From the NCBI RefSeq assembly GCF_036248275.1, contig NZ_CP109181.1, forward strand, positions 7,502,001 through 7,566,000: 64,000 nt of DNA, in the 5' to 3' direction. The position numbers and the translations under genes were made by a program. The notes below the pieces were generated by a model. That model had not been told where the DNA came from. It searched no databases and worked only from the letters and a program-made list of their open reading frames with translations. Positions 51,846 through 60,177 of this stretch are shown here, in pieces. The stretch's first letter is position 1, and each line of letters starts with the position of its first letter. Source of the DNA: Streptomyces sp. NBC_01716 (GTDB lineage Bacteria > Actinomycetota > Actinomycetes > Streptomycetales > Streptomycetaceae).

Positions 51846-52789
51846 GACGCCTCCTTGGACAGCGCGGGGGCCCGCGGGGCGAGGAACTTCTCCAGGCCGT
51901 ACTCCTCGTGCCCGGCGATGAGCAGCCGGGTGTACTCGTGCCGCGGATCGTGGAGCACGGCACGCGTGGGACCGTGCTCCACGACCTCGCCCTCCCTCAT
52001 CACCAGGACCTCGTCGCACATCTGGGCCACGACGGCCAGGTCGTGGGAGACGACGACGAGGGCCAGACCGGCCTGTTCGCGCAGGTCGGCGAGGAGGTCG
52101 AGGATCTCGGCCTGGACGGTGACGTCGAGTGCCGTGGTGGCCTCGTCGGCGATCAGCAGCTGCGGGTCGGCCGCGATGGCCGCCGCGATCAGCACGCGCT
52201 GGAGCATGCCGCCGGACAGCTCGTAGGTGTACTGGCCGTAGACCAGCTCCGGGTCACGCAGCTGGACCGCCCGCAGCAGATCCAGGGCGAGCCGCCGTGC
52301 CGCACGCCGCTTCAGCCCCTTCTTGACCCGGATCACCTCAGCGATCTGCGCGCCCATACGGATCGAGGGGTTGAGGTAGGACGCCGGATCCTGGAAGACG
52401 GCGCTGATCGTGCCGCCCCGCAGGGCCGTCCACCGACGCGGCGTCAGCGTGCTGATGTCGGTGCCGTTGATCGCGATCGACCCGCCGGTGACCTCGAAGT
52501 GCGGGGGCAGGATGCCCAGCGCGGCGCGGCAGGTGAGGGTCTTGCCGCTGCCGGACTCGCCGACGATCCCGACCGTGCTGCCCGCCGTGAGTTCGAAGCT
52601 CACCCCGTGGACGATCTCGCGGCGGCCGGCCCGGTCGCCGACGCGTACGTCGCGCAGGGCGAGCACCGGCGGGGCCGTGGGACCGGCCGTCGGACCGGCC
52701 GTGTCGGGTGAGTTGGTCCTCCCGGTGCTTTCCGGGGCCCGCGGGCTCTGCCGGCCCCCCGGGGCGAAGTTCTCGGACAGCGTCGTCAT
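51842..52789 (-). CDS. ABC transporter ATP-binding protein (OppD/DppD-like) of the sulfur-type operon
   Basis: A 315-residue ATPase. After a 40-residue Pro/Gly/Thr-rich start come Walker [36 protein letters not shown], signature [17 protein letters not shown], Walker [13 protein letters not shown] and [12 protein letters not shown]. It overlaps the permease gene stop by 4 bases. Confidence 0.92.
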   Translation of the reverse strand: MTTLSENFAPGGRQSPRAPESTGRTNSPDTAGPTAGPTAPPVLALRDVRVGDRAGRREIVHGVSFELTAGSTVGIVGESGSGKTLTCRAALGILPPHFEVTGGSIAINGTDISTLTPRRWTALRGGTISAVFQDPASYLNPSIRMGAQIAEVIRVKKGLKRRAARRLALDLLRAVQLRDPELVYGQYTYELSGGMLQRVLIAAAIAADPQLLIADEATTALDVTVQAEILDLLADLREQAGLALVVVSHDLAVVAQMCDEVLVMREGEVVEHGPTRAVLHDPRHEYTRLLIAGHEEYGLEKFLAPRAPALSKEAS

Positions 52790-53676
52790 GACGTACCTCC
52801 GGCGGGCGCGGGGCCGGCCTTGTCGATGCGGCCGGCGCGGGCCTCGCGGTTGTTGACCAGTGCGCGGCCTGCCTCGCCGGACACGTCACGGATGGCGTCG
52901 GCGAGCAGATTGGCGGCCCAGACGGTGGCCATGATCAGCAGTGCGGGAGGCAGCGGCGCCCACGGCCGGTGGCTGAGATAGCCGAGGTCGGAGGCGAGCA
53001 GACCGCCCCAGGTGGGCGCGGGCGGCTGGACGCCGATGCCGAGGAACGTGAGGCTCGCGACGATCACGAATCCGACGCCGATCGTCTGGGCGAGCGCGAC
53101 CGCTATCGGCGGCAGCACCTTGGCCCAGACATGGCGGCGTACGACCCAGCCCAGCGACGCCCCCGAGATGAGCGCCGCTTCCACGTACTGCGAGCGGGCC
53201 ACGGAGAGGGTGGCGGCGCGGGCCACCCGGTAGAACAGCGGGGACACCAGCGCGCCCGTGACCAGCATGGCCTGGGTGATCCCGTTGCCGAGCAGCGCGA
53301 TCACGGCGACGGCGAACAACAGGAACGGCAGGGCGACCAGGGTGTCGGCCAGCCGCAGGGTGAGCCACTCGAAGACCCGGCCCAGATAGACGGACAGGAT
53401 GCCGGGGATCGCGCCCACCACCAGTGCCACCAGGGCCACTTCGAGCGAGCCGAGCACACTGACGCGCGATCCGTCGAGCAGCCTGCTGAACACGTCACGG
53501 CCGAGGTAGTCCGTGCCCAGCCAGTGGGCACCGGACGCGGCGGCGAGCGTGTTGTCGCTGGTGGCCAGCGGGTCCTGCGGAGCGAGGAACGGCCCGAGTA
53601 CGGCGAGCAGGGCGATCACGGTGAGGATGACCACGGCGATCCGGCCGGAGGTGAGTGAGAGGACGCGGCGCACCAT
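52786..53676 (-). CDS. ABC transporter permease (OppC/DppC-like) of the sulfur-type operon
   Basis: A 296-residue permease with six helices. LGPFLAPQDPLATSDNTLAA and HWLGTDYLGRDVFSRLLDGS are the DppC-type periplasmic segment; the coupling loop is EAALISGASLGWVVRRHVWA. ATG 53676 lies three bases from the other permease stop. The C-terminus has a short basic tail. Confidence 0.92.
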   Translation of the reverse strand: MVRRVLSLTSGRIAVVILTVIALLAVLGPFLAPQDPLATSDNTLAAASGAHWLGTDYLGRDVFSRLLDGSRVSVLGSLEVALVALVVGAIPGILSVYLGRVFEWLTLRLADTLVALPFLLFAVAVIALLGNGITQAMLVTGALVSPLFYRVARAATLSVARSQYVEAALISGASLGWVVRRHVWAKVLPPIAVALAQTIGVGFVIVASLTFLGIGVQPPAPTWGGLLASDLGYLSHRPWAPLPPALLIMATVWAANLLADAIRDVSGEAGRALVNNREARAGRIDKAGPAPAGGTS

Positions 53677-53679
53677 GGT

Positions 53680-54708
53680 TCACACTCCCCGCTGGGACGC
53701 GGGCGTCACGCGCGCCAGCATCAGGTTGACGATCAGGTTGAAGCCGACGACAAGGACGATCGACACCACGAGGACTCCCTGTACGGCGGGTACGTCACCG
53801 GCCTGCGCGGAGTCGTTGGCGAATCGCCCGAAGCCCTGGAGACCGAAGATCCACTCCGTCACGACGGAGGCGCCCACCAGGGACGGGAACTTCAGGCCCA
53901 GGGTGGCGAGCGTCGGGCCCAGACCGTTGCGCAGCACATGGCCGAAGAAGATCCGGCGTGGGCTCAGCCCTCGTACCACCGCGCCCGTCACATAGTTCTC
54001 GGAGTAGGCGGCGATCAGACTCGTACGCAACTGGCGGGCGACGTCCGCGATGACGTCGAAGCTCAGCGCGACGGCGGGCAGGGTGATGTGCGCGAGCCAT
54101 GGCCCGACGCCCTGCTCGGCCGGGACATAGCCGGCGGCCGGGAAGAGATGGAGCCCGACCGCGAGGACCGCGACCAGCACGATGCCGACCACGAACGCGG
54201 GCATCACCGAGATGACGGTGACGAAGCCCGTGATCGCCCGGTCGATCCAGGTGGTGCGCCGCAGGGCCGCCAGCGTACCGAGGAGAAAGCCGGCGGCCAC
54301 GCCGATGACCAGCGCGAACGTCGCGATCGACAGGCTCACGCCCAGACCGAGGCCGATGAGTGTGGAGATGTCCGCGCCGTTGGTCCAGCTGGTGCCCAGC
54401 TCACCGTGGAGAACACCGCCGAGCCAGTCCCCGTACTGGACCAGGAAGGGCCGGTCGAGGCCCCATTGGGCCTCGACCCTGGCGATCGCCTCGGGCGTCG
54501 CCTCCTCGCCCAGTTGAATGCGGGCCGGGCTGAGCCCGCTCAGCGAGCGGAGCGCGAACGTCACGAACGTCGCGACCAGGAAGACCGGCACGAAGATCGC
54601 GACCGACCGGGCGACGACGCCGACGACGCGGTGCAGCGCGTGCCGCGTCCTGGCGGCGGCGACCTCGTGAGGCCGGTCGGGCGCCGGCTCGACCGCGGTC
54701 TTCGTCAT
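53680..54708 (-). CDS. ABC transporter permease (OppB/DppB-like) of the sulfur-type operon
   Basis: A 342-residue permease. VFLVATFVTFALRSLSGLSP opens the first helix after a 30-residue cytoplasmic start; GLDRPFLVQYGDWLGGVLHG and GELGTSWTNGADIST are DppB-type periplasmic motifs; the coupling loop reads YVTGAVVRGLSPRRIFFGHV. The last helix is VLVVSIVLVVGFNLIVNLML. It starts 48 bases downstream of the substrate-binding gene. Confidence 0.92.
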   Translation of the reverse strand: MTKTAVEPAPDRPHEVAAARTRHALHRVVGVVARSVAIFVPVFLVATFVTFALRSLSGLSPARIQLGEEATPEAIARVEAQWGLDRPFLVQYGDWLGGVLHGELGTSWTNGADISTLIGLGLGVSLSIATFALVIGVAAGFLLGTLAALRRTTWIDRAITGFVTVISVMPAFVVGIVLVAVLAVGLHLFPAAGYVPAEQGVGPWLAHITLPAVALSFDVIADVARQLRTSLIAAYSENYVTGAVVRGLSPRRIFFGHVLRNGLGPTLATLGLKFPSLVGASVVTEWIFGLQGFGRFANDSAQAGDVPAVQGVLVVSIVLVVGFNLIVNLMLARVTPASQRGV

Positions 54709-54755
54709 GGGGCTGCCTCCTTTCTGTGATGGGGCTGATCCGCTGCGGACAGAGG

Positions 54756-56339
54756 TCAGTTGGAGCCGGAGACGGTCACGCCGGTCCAGTCGATATGGGC
54801 CGGATTCCGCGGCAGGTCCGAGATCGACTTGCTTTTCGCGATCAGGTTCGGCGAGGAGTACGTGAAGACCAGCGCCTCGCTCTTCAGACCGGCCCGGGTC
54901 GCCGCCTGGAGGACCTTCGGGTACTCCGGTGCCTCCAGTGGCGTCTGGCGCACCTTGGCGATGGCCGCGTCGAAGCCGGCCGGCTCGTAGGGCGAGCTGA
55001 GATTCAGCGGGCCGTCGGGACCGAAGTGGGCGGTGAGGGTCTGCGCGGCGGAGTCACGTCCCGTGGTGCCGTAGAGCGAGAAGGTGAGGTCCTTGGCGAA
55101 GAACGGCGTGGCCCAGTTCTTGTCGATCTTGATGTTGACGGTGATGCCGACCTTGGCCAACTGCGACTGGACGATCTCGGCCTGTGGGTCCTCCGCGGGG
55201 ATGACCAGGTCGAGCTTGATGTCACCGGGCCGGTGACCCGCGTCGGCGAGGAGCTTCTTCGACTTCGCGGGGTCGTACGGGTACGCGTCGCGGGACCCCG
55301 GATCGTAGGCGACGTAACTCTCCGGGAACGGCTGGTTGGTCACCTCGCCGTAGCCGAACGTCATCTTGTCGACGAACTCTTGGCGGTTGACGGCATGGCG
55401 GACGGCGTCGACCACCCTGCTGTCGTCGAACGGGGCCTTGTTGACGTTCAGGCTGATGTTCGAGGCGTTGAAGCCGGGTTGGACGAAGACGTCCAGGCCG
55501 GCCTTCTTCGCGGCGCCCGCCTGGCTGGGCTCGATGTCCGCGAAGTTGTAGACGCCGGTCTGGAGGCCGGAGACGACGGTGGAGGCGTCGGGCGCGGACG
55601 TCAGCTCGACGTTGTCGATGTGAATGTTCTTCGCGTCCCAGTAGTCCGGATTCTTCTTCAGCACCGCCTTGGTGCCCGGTATCAACTGCGTGACGACGAA
55701 AGGCCCGGCGCCGACCGGGGCGCGGTCCAGCTCCTTCGGGGACTCGGCCGCCTTGGGGCTGGCGATCTGGAGCACCCGCTGACCGAGCAACTGCGGTATC
55801 TGGTAGTCGACCTGACTGAGGTTCACGACCGCGTCCAGCCCGTCGGCCTCCACCGACTCGATCGAGGTCAGGTCGCCGAAGAGGGCCGAGTCCTGCTGCT
55901 CCTTGGCCCGTTCGACCGCGGCCTTGACGGCGGTGGCGTCCAGAGGTTCGCCGTCACTGAACTTCAGGCCCGGACGGAGATGGAAGGTGATGCGGTCGCC
56001 CTTGTCGTTGTACTCCCAGCTCTCGGCGAGATCCGGGACCGCTTTGCCGCTCTCGTCGGTGCGTGTCAACGAGGCGTAGACCAGGGCGAGTTCGCGGAAC
56101 TGGGCGCCGCTGCCGCTGACCACCGGGTCCCAGTGGGTCGGGAAGTAGGAAGAGGTCCACTTGAGTGTGGCGGCCGCGCCCGAGCCGGCGGCGTCGCCGC
56201 CGCACGCGGCGAGGGACGGGACGAGCACGGTGACGAGCGTGGTGCCGAGGGCGGCGAGGCGCAGCCGGCCGGCCTGGCGGTGGGATCGCCGGTGGGATCG
56301 GAGGTTCGACGGGCGGCGGAGCGTGAGTCGTCCGGACAT
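54756..56339 (-). CDS. ABC transporter substrate-binding lipoprotein, family 5, of the sulfur-type operon
   Basis: A 527-residue exported lipoprotein. An Arg/His-rich start is followed by LRLAALGTTLVTVLVPSLAACGG, with lipobox LAAC. The mature part shows SYFPTHWDPVVSG, ITFHLRPGLKFSDGEPLDAT, DAVRHAVNRQEFVDKMTFGY and NLSSPYEPAGFDAAIAKVRQ. ATG 56339 was used; AGAAAGAA precedes it. First structural gene after a 375-base leader region that begins with a Cys-containing leader peptide, so expression probably follows cysteine supply. Confidence 0.92.
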   Translation of the reverse strand: MSGRLTLRRPSNLRSHRRSHRQAGRLRLAALGTTLVTVLVPSLAACGGDAAGSGAAATLKWTSSYFPTHWDPVVSGSGAQFRELALVYASLTRTDESGKAVPDLAESWEYNDKGDRITFHLRPGLKFSDGEPLDATAVKAAVERAKEQQDSALFGDLTSIESVEADGLDAVVNLSQVDYQIPQLLGQRVLQIASPKAAESPKELDRAPVGAGPFVVTQLIPGTKAVLKKNPDYWDAKNIHIDNVELTSAPDASTVVSGLQTGVYNFADIEPSQAGAAKKAGLDVFVQPGFNASNISLNVNKAPFDDSRVVDAVRHAVNRQEFVDKMTFGYGEVTNQPFPESYVAYDPGSRDAYPYDPAKSKKLLADAGHRPGDIKLDLVIPAEDPQAEIVQSQLAKVGITVNIKIDKNWATPFFAKDLTFSLYGTTGRDSAAQTLTAHFGPDGPLNLSSPYEPAGFDAAIAKVRQTPLEAPEYPKVLQAATRAGLKSEALVFTYSSPNLIAKSKSISDLPRNPAHIDWTGVTVSGSN

Positions 56340-56714
56340 GTCGTTCTTTCTCTGAATGATCCGTGCCCGTGACGGGGCGCCGGGATCTGCGGACGAAGGG
56401 GGGCCGCGTCCGCGCGGACATCGGCTCGTGCGGTGGCGGGCATGCCGACGAAGGCTTCGCTGCACACGTCGGGGACGCGCCATGCCCGGGGCGGGGGCGA
56501 CGACGAATCGCGGGGGCGGCCAGGAATGCGGAGAAGAGGGGGAAGGAGGAGTCCGCGAAGATTCACCGGACCGGTCCTGGGTGCTGAGCGGCGGCGCGGG
56601 TTGACCGGCGACGACAACTGACGGCCCGCGAGGGCCCGCGCGGCTCGCCGGAGCGGCGGGCGGGCGATGTCGCCGGGGGCGTTCAGGCGCCGGTGGGCCG
56701 TGGGCGGCCGGCGG
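56340..56714 (-). other. Leader region between the leader peptide and the ABC operon
   Basis: This 375-base stretch of predicted transcribed leader contains GC-rich hairpins, for example GGCCC (56623-56627) with GGGCC (56632-56636) around GCGA, and GCCGG/CCGGC pairs close to the leader stop. No T run follows any of them. Open frames on both strands lack coding features. It is the expected place for an attenuator or Rho-dependent termination control. Confidence 0.45.
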
Positions 56715-56789
56715 TCAGCGACAGAGAGCGCTGGACGTGCGCCGCAGATCCACGTAGCGGCAGACCACACCGGGATGCGTCGTCTTCAT
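56715..56789 (-). CDS. Cysteine-containing leader peptide of the sulfur-type operon
   Basis: A 24-codon ORF, MKTTHPGVVCRYVDLRRT then SSALCR, stop. It has two Cys codons and the R-VDLRR-SSALCR end shared by the small putative leader peptides found ahead of sulfur-assimilation and organosulfur operons in actinomycetes. ATG 56789 lies at the predicted start of transcription; an in-frame ATG at 56798 (adding MCR) would lie within the -10. In related leaders, ribosome stalling at Cys codons during cysteine shortage allows readthrough into downstream genes. The role here is inferred from that family. Confidence 0.82.
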   Translation of the reverse strand: MKTTHPGVVCRYVDLRRTSSALCR

Positions 56790-56796
56790 GCGGCAC

Positions 56797-56844
56797 ATCC
56801 TGGCGTCAGATCTCCGTGCCTGTCAATGGACACCAATTGGTGTC
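56797..56844 (-). promoter_or_regulatory. Promoter of the leader peptide with an upstream 16-bp palindrome
   Basis: On the minus strand: -35 TTGACA (56821-56826), 18-base spacer, -10 CAGGAT (56797-56802), giving a leaderless start at ATG 56789. GACACCAATTGGTGTC (56829-56844), a perfect palindrome, ends two bases upstream of the -35, in a position suited to an activator or repressor. Confidence 0.68.
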
Positions 56845-56874
56845 TCATTGGGCGGGACGGCCTCTGACCGCAGA

Positions 56875-57822
56875 TCAGGGGCTCGCGGGACCGGAAGAGG
56901 TGACCTCCGGACGCGCCGCGGCCTCGTCCGGACGCAGCCACACGGGGCCGTTTCCGGTGTCCACCCGAACGGCGTGCGGCGGCGGCCAGGCGCCCTCCGT
57001 CAGCACCCGCCGCTCGGGGTCGGTCAGGCTCCGGTGGAGCTCCAACGCCCGTGCCGGGGAAAGCGGTTCGGCCGGCTTCCGCAGCCCTAGGCGAAGCTCG
57101 TCGACGGCCGCCGCGTACGCCTCGAAAGGCCGCCAGCCGGGCACCGCGCGGTACGTCGCGCCCGCGCGGAACACCAAGGTGGGCAGTGCGTAGCGGTGAC
57201 CGCCGTCGAGGGTCTCCTTGGCCGCGCCCGGATGCGGCGACCCGCCCTGTACGGACAGGACTTCGGTCACCGGGCGGCGTGCCTCCGCGCGGTCGGCGCG
57301 GACCCGCTCCAGCACGTCGGCGGAGGCGGCGTCGGCCGCCAGGCGCCGCGGATCCAGACCGGGTACGCCACGCGCGGCGGACAGCGCCAGCGCGGTGGTG
57401 TCCGCCGGTTCGCCCAGCACGAAGACGCTCTCCCGCAGGCGCCGCAGCACGCGCTCGGCCACGTCGGCGCCCTGCGACTCCGCGGCCTTGGCCACGAGCG
57501 AGGACGGCCACGAACTCGCCGGCACACGCTTCAGCCGAAGCGGGCGGGGGGCGAGGGTGTGCGAGCTGATCCCGGTCACGTAACGCGTGTACCAGGCCGT
57601 CTCCGCCGCCGGGTCGGGCGCCGGATCGTCGTCGTGGTCGAAAAGGATCGCGTACGCGCGCCGCCAGCGGACCTCGCTGGTCAGTGACGCCCGCAATGTG
57701 CGGAACGTGGGCTCGGATCCCCACGCCCAGGGGCACAGCGGGTCGGTGTACTCCACCACCTCCAGCACGGCCGGCGACTCCGGTACGAGCGGTACGTGGC
57801 GTGCCCGGGGCGCGTGCGTCAC
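56875..57822 (-). CDS. DsbA/FrnE-like thioredoxin-fold protein with a single active-site Cys
   Basis: A 315-residue protein. The thioredoxin fold starts LEVVEYTDPLCPWAWGSEPT with the active-site motif C30-P-W-A in place of CxxC; a helical insertion (residues ~60-200) includes YTRYVTGISSHTLAPRPLRL. The cis-Pro loop is GGHRYALPTLVFRAG. It lacks the second (resolving) Cys and any signal peptide, so it is probably a cytoplasmic thiol-dependent reductase/isomerase or glutathione-S-transferase-kappa-like enzyme rather than an oxidase. GTG 57822 overlaps the rrf2 stop (GTGA), indicating co-transcription with that regulator. Confidence 0.82.
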   Translation of the reverse strand: MTHAPRARHVPLVPESPAVLEVVEYTDPLCPWAWGSEPTFRTLRASLTSEVRWRRAYAILFDHDDDPAPDPAAETAWYTRYVTGISSHTLAPRPLRLKRVPASSWPSSLVAKAAESQGADVAERVLRRLRESVFVLGEPADTTALALSAARGVPGLDPRRLAADAASADVLERVRADRAEARRPVTEVLSVQGGSPHPGAAKETLDGGHRYALPTLVFRAGATYRAVPGWRPFEAYAAAVDELRLGLRKPAEPLSPARALELHRSLTDPERRVLTEGAWPPPHAVRVDTGNGPVWLRPDEAAARPEVTSSGPASP

Positions 57823-58253
57823 GCGGCGCCGACCCTGGAGTCCCGCCCGGCCGCGCCCGCGGGGAGCAACGAGGCGAGGGTCCGTCCGCCGAGCAGCGCC
57901 GTCGCCTGGGCCTCGACCTGCCGCCACACCCCGGGCAGCGCTCCCGCCGGGCCGGGGTAGTCGAGCCCGGCCGGTGACTCGCCGCGCAGCGTGAGCACTT
58001 CGCCGTCGACGGCGCGCACGACGTCCAGCAGAGTGATGTCCTCGGCGGGCCTGCCGAGCCAGTAGCCGCCCTCGCAGCCGCGCTGGCTGCGAACAAGTCC
58101 CGCTCTGCGCAACTCACCGACCACGGACTTCAGGAAACGGAACGGAATCTCCTGCGAGGCGGCGATGGCCTCGCAGGTGAGCGGACGGGCGGGCTCACAC
58201 GCGAGCTCCATCAGGGCGCGGGTGGCGTAGTCCGCCTTCGCGGAGATATGCAT
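57819..58253 (-). CDS. Rrf2 family transcriptional regulator
   Basis: A 144-residue regulator. The winged helix (1-80) has AKADYATRALMELAC, CEAIAASQEIPFRFLKSVVG, GLVRSQRGCEGGYWLGRPA and ITLLDVVRAVDGEV. Cys residues are at 19, 27 and 60 only; the 85-115 region that holds the three Fe-S ligands of IscR/NsrR/RsrR has none, so it is probably not a classical Fe-S sensor and is nearer CymR-like proteins. ATG 58253 has no obvious ribosome binding site. First gene of a two-gene operon with the DsbA-like gene and divergent from the cupin gene. Confidence 0.88.
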   Translation of the reverse strand: MHISAKADYATRALMELACEPARPLTCEAIAASQEIPFRFLKSVVGELRRAGLVRSQRGCEGGYWLGRPAEDITLLDVVRAVDGEVLTLRGESPAGLDYPGPAGALPGVWRQVEAQATALLGGRTLASLLPAGAAGRDSRVGAA

Positions 58254-58322
58254 GACCACATCATGCAGGACCGCCCGCCCGAGGCGCGGGCTCCCGCCCG
58301 TTCGCCCCTTCCATTGCGGGAA

Positions 58323-58346
58323 CATTGCCGCAGGTGAACGGCAATG
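58323..58346 (+). promoter_or_regulatory. Inverted repeat between rrf2 and the cupin gene (putative Rrf2 operator)
   Basis: CATTGCCG (58323-58330) and CGGCAATG (58339-58346) form a perfect 8-bp inverted repeat with an 8-base spacer. It ends eight bases before the -35 of the cupin promoter and lies about 70 bases upstream of rrf2. A third partial copy, CCATTGC, lies about 12 bases to its left. Confidence 0.6.
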
Positions 58347-58354
58347 GACATGTC

Positions 58355-58384
58355 TTGACATCCTTTCTGGAGCCGTCCTAACGT
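58355..58384 (+). promoter_or_regulatory. Strong leaderless promoter of the cupin gene
   Basis: TTGACA (58355-58360), 18-base spacer, TAACGT (58379-58384). The -10 ends seven bases before ATG 58392, and no ribosome binding site is present, so the cupin mRNA is predicted to be leaderless. Confidence 0.75.
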
Positions 58385-58391
58385 CCGGGCC

Positions 58392-58898
58392 ATGAGCGAG
58401 CATCCGACGACCCCGGGCGAGGGGTTCCACCCGCATCTCCCCGACGCCCCGCAGGGCCCTGTGACGCCGCTGCGCGCCCGACTGCACCACATCCGCGCGG
58501 ACTCGCTCGACGGCGACACGGCGCAGACCGGTGGTATGCGCCGATTCTCGGCCGTCAGCGGAAAGACCGTCGGCTCCGAGAAGTTGTGGATGGGTCAGAC
58601 CCATGTGGCCCCCGCGACCTCCTCGTCCGACCACCACCACGGCGAATCCGAGACCGCCATCCATGTGATCAGCGGACACCCGGAGTTCGTCTTCCTGGAC
58701 GACTCGGGCGACGAACCGGAGGAGGTACGGCTGCGCACCGCGCCCGGGGACTACATCTTCGTCCCGCCGTTCGTGCCGCACCGGGAGGAGAACCCCGACC
58801 CGGCCGAGGAGGCGGTGGTCGTCATCGCCCGCAGCACCCAGGAGGCGATCGTGGTGAACCTCCCCCGGCTGTACGCGCTGCCGAGCGACGACGCCTGA
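58392..58898 (+). CDS. Cupin domain protein
   Basis: A 168-residue single-domain cupin. Motif 1, SDHHHGESETAIHVISGHPEF, supplies His-His-Glu metal ligands and motif 2, PGDYIFVPPFVPHREENPD, the last His. Such proteins bind Fe, Mn or Ni and act as dioxygenases, isomerases or sensors. Divergent from the Rrf2/DsbA-like operon with a shared regulatory region, so it is the likely target of the Rrf2 protein. The ATG coincides with the predicted transcription start. The reaction is unknown. Confidence 0.88.
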   Translation: MSEHPTTPGEGFHPHLPDAPQGPVTPLRARLHHIRADSLDGDTAQTGGMRRFSAVSGKTVGSEKLWMGQTHVAPATSSSDHHHGESETAIHVISGHPEFVFLDDSGDEPEEVRLRTAPGDYIFVPPFVPHREENPDPAEEAVVVIARSTQEAIVVNLPRLYALPSDDA

Positions 58899-58938
58899 CC
58901 GAGGGGCGCCCGCCGCGACGCGGGCACTCCACCCCGGT

Positions 58939-60177
58939 TCAGTCGAGAACCGCGAGGTGGTCGGCGGCGCCTCCGCGCCATTCGAACATGAAGAGGGTGG
59001 CATCGTCGCTGGTGCGCCCGCCCCGCTCCTTCTTCAGCGTGTGGGAGAGCCGGCGCAGATCCGCCCGCATCCCGTCCGACGGCTCCTGGCTCAGGCGGTT
59101 GACGCAGCGGATGAGGCGTTCCTCACCGAAGGTCTCCCCGCCGTCGGCCCGCTCCTCGATGATGCCGTCGGTGTAGCAGAGCACCCGGTCGCCCCGCTGG
59201 AGTGTGTGCTCCCGGATGCGGGGCGTCTCACCTCCGAAGCCGACGGGCAGCGTCGTCGCGCTCTCCAGCTGCCGCACGACCTGGCCTTCGCGGATCAGCA
59301 GGGGTGCGGGGTGGCCCGCGTTGACCAGTTCCAGCTCACCGGTGGCGATGTTCAGGTGCATCAGCTGGGCCGTGACGAAGTGGTCGTTGCCGAACTGCCG
59401 GGAGATGGCATGGTCCATGAACGCGTATTTCTCGGCCAGGCTGACGAACACGCGCCGGGCATGGCGGTAGGCGCCGATGGCGATGGTCGCCATCGTGGCG
59501 GCGTCCAGGTCGTGGCCCATCGCGTCGATCACGGCCACGTGCAGGATGTTGTCGTTGAGGGCGTAGTCGAAGCTGTCGCCGGCGACGCGGTAGGCGGGCT
59601 CCAGGATGCCTGCCACCTGAACCTGGGGCACCGCCATCGTCAGCGGCGGCAGCAGGCCCCACTGGATCTCCGCGGACACGCTCATCGGTTCCCGGCGCCG
59701 GGCCAGGAAGAACTGGTCGGTGTAGGCGTTCTTGGTGACCAGCATGTCGGCGACCAGACCGGCGAGCCGGCGCAGCAGGCGCCGGTCGTCGTCGCCGACG
59801 GCGGGCAGCGTCAGGGCCATGACGCCCACCTGGTCGCTTCCGTCCAGCAGGGGCAGGTACATCCGTACGCCGCCGTGGGCCTGTGGTACCTCTACGACAT
59901 CCGCGCGCAGGAAGGCCCGGCCGGCGGGGGAGTCGGCCATCGGTTCGGGCTGCCCCACGTGCAGCTTCCCGCCCGGGAGCGGCACGAGCAGCTCCTGTGC
60001 GTAGTCCTGGAGCAGGATGGACACCTTACGGCCGCCGATCCTGGCCACCTCTTCGGCGATCAGCGGCGCGATCAGCTGCGGCGGCAACAGCCGCGCCCTG
60101 TCCAGCAGCACACCGAGCAGCCGCTCGCCGAAACCTTCCGGCCGGTCCACGCCCTGTTCGCCCATGGCCCGGTCCAC
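58939..60177 (-). CDS. SpoIIE/RsbU-type PP2C protein phosphatase with a GAF-like N-terminus
   Basis: A 412-residue protein. The N-terminal half is a GAF-like sensor (VSILLQDYAQELLVPLPGG, YLPLLDGSDQVGVMALTLP). The C-terminal half is an intact PP2C domain: VAGDSFDYALNDNILHVAV, IDAMGHDLDAATMATIAIG, LVNAGHPAPLLI, GDRVLCYTDGIIEERAD and the final SDDATLFMFEW give all metal-binding Asp residues. It should dephosphorylate anti-anti-sigma factor type proteins. GTG 60177 has AGGAAGG upstream; ATG 60165 is an alternative. No anti-sigma partner is adjacent. It is convergent with the cupin gene. Confidence 0.9.
   Translation of the reverse strand: MDRAMGEQGVDRPEGFGERLLGVLLDRARLLPPQLIAPLIAEEVARIGGRKVSILLQDYAQELLVPLPGGKLHVGQPEPMADSPAGRAFLRADVVEVPQAHGGVRMYLPLLDGSDQVGVMALTLPAVGDDDRRLLRRLAGLVADMLVTKNAYTDQFFLARRREPMSVSAEIQWGLLPPLTMAVPQVQVAGILEPAYRVAGDSFDYALNDNILHVAVIDAMGHDLDAATMATIAIGAYRHARRVFVSLAEKYAFMDHAISRQFGNDHFVTAQLMHLNIATGELELVNAGHPAPLLIREGQVVRQLESATTLPVGFGGETPRIREHTLQRGDRVLCYTDGIIEERADGGETFGEERLIRCVNRLSQEPSDGMRADLRRLSHTLKKERGGRTSDDATLFMFEWRGGAADHLAVLD

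Noticed and set aside
58254-59003. Extension of the Rrf2 frame upstream to 59003
   Set aside because: It runs antisense through the cupin gene and the shared control region; ATG 58253 begins the exact Rrf2 family sequence.
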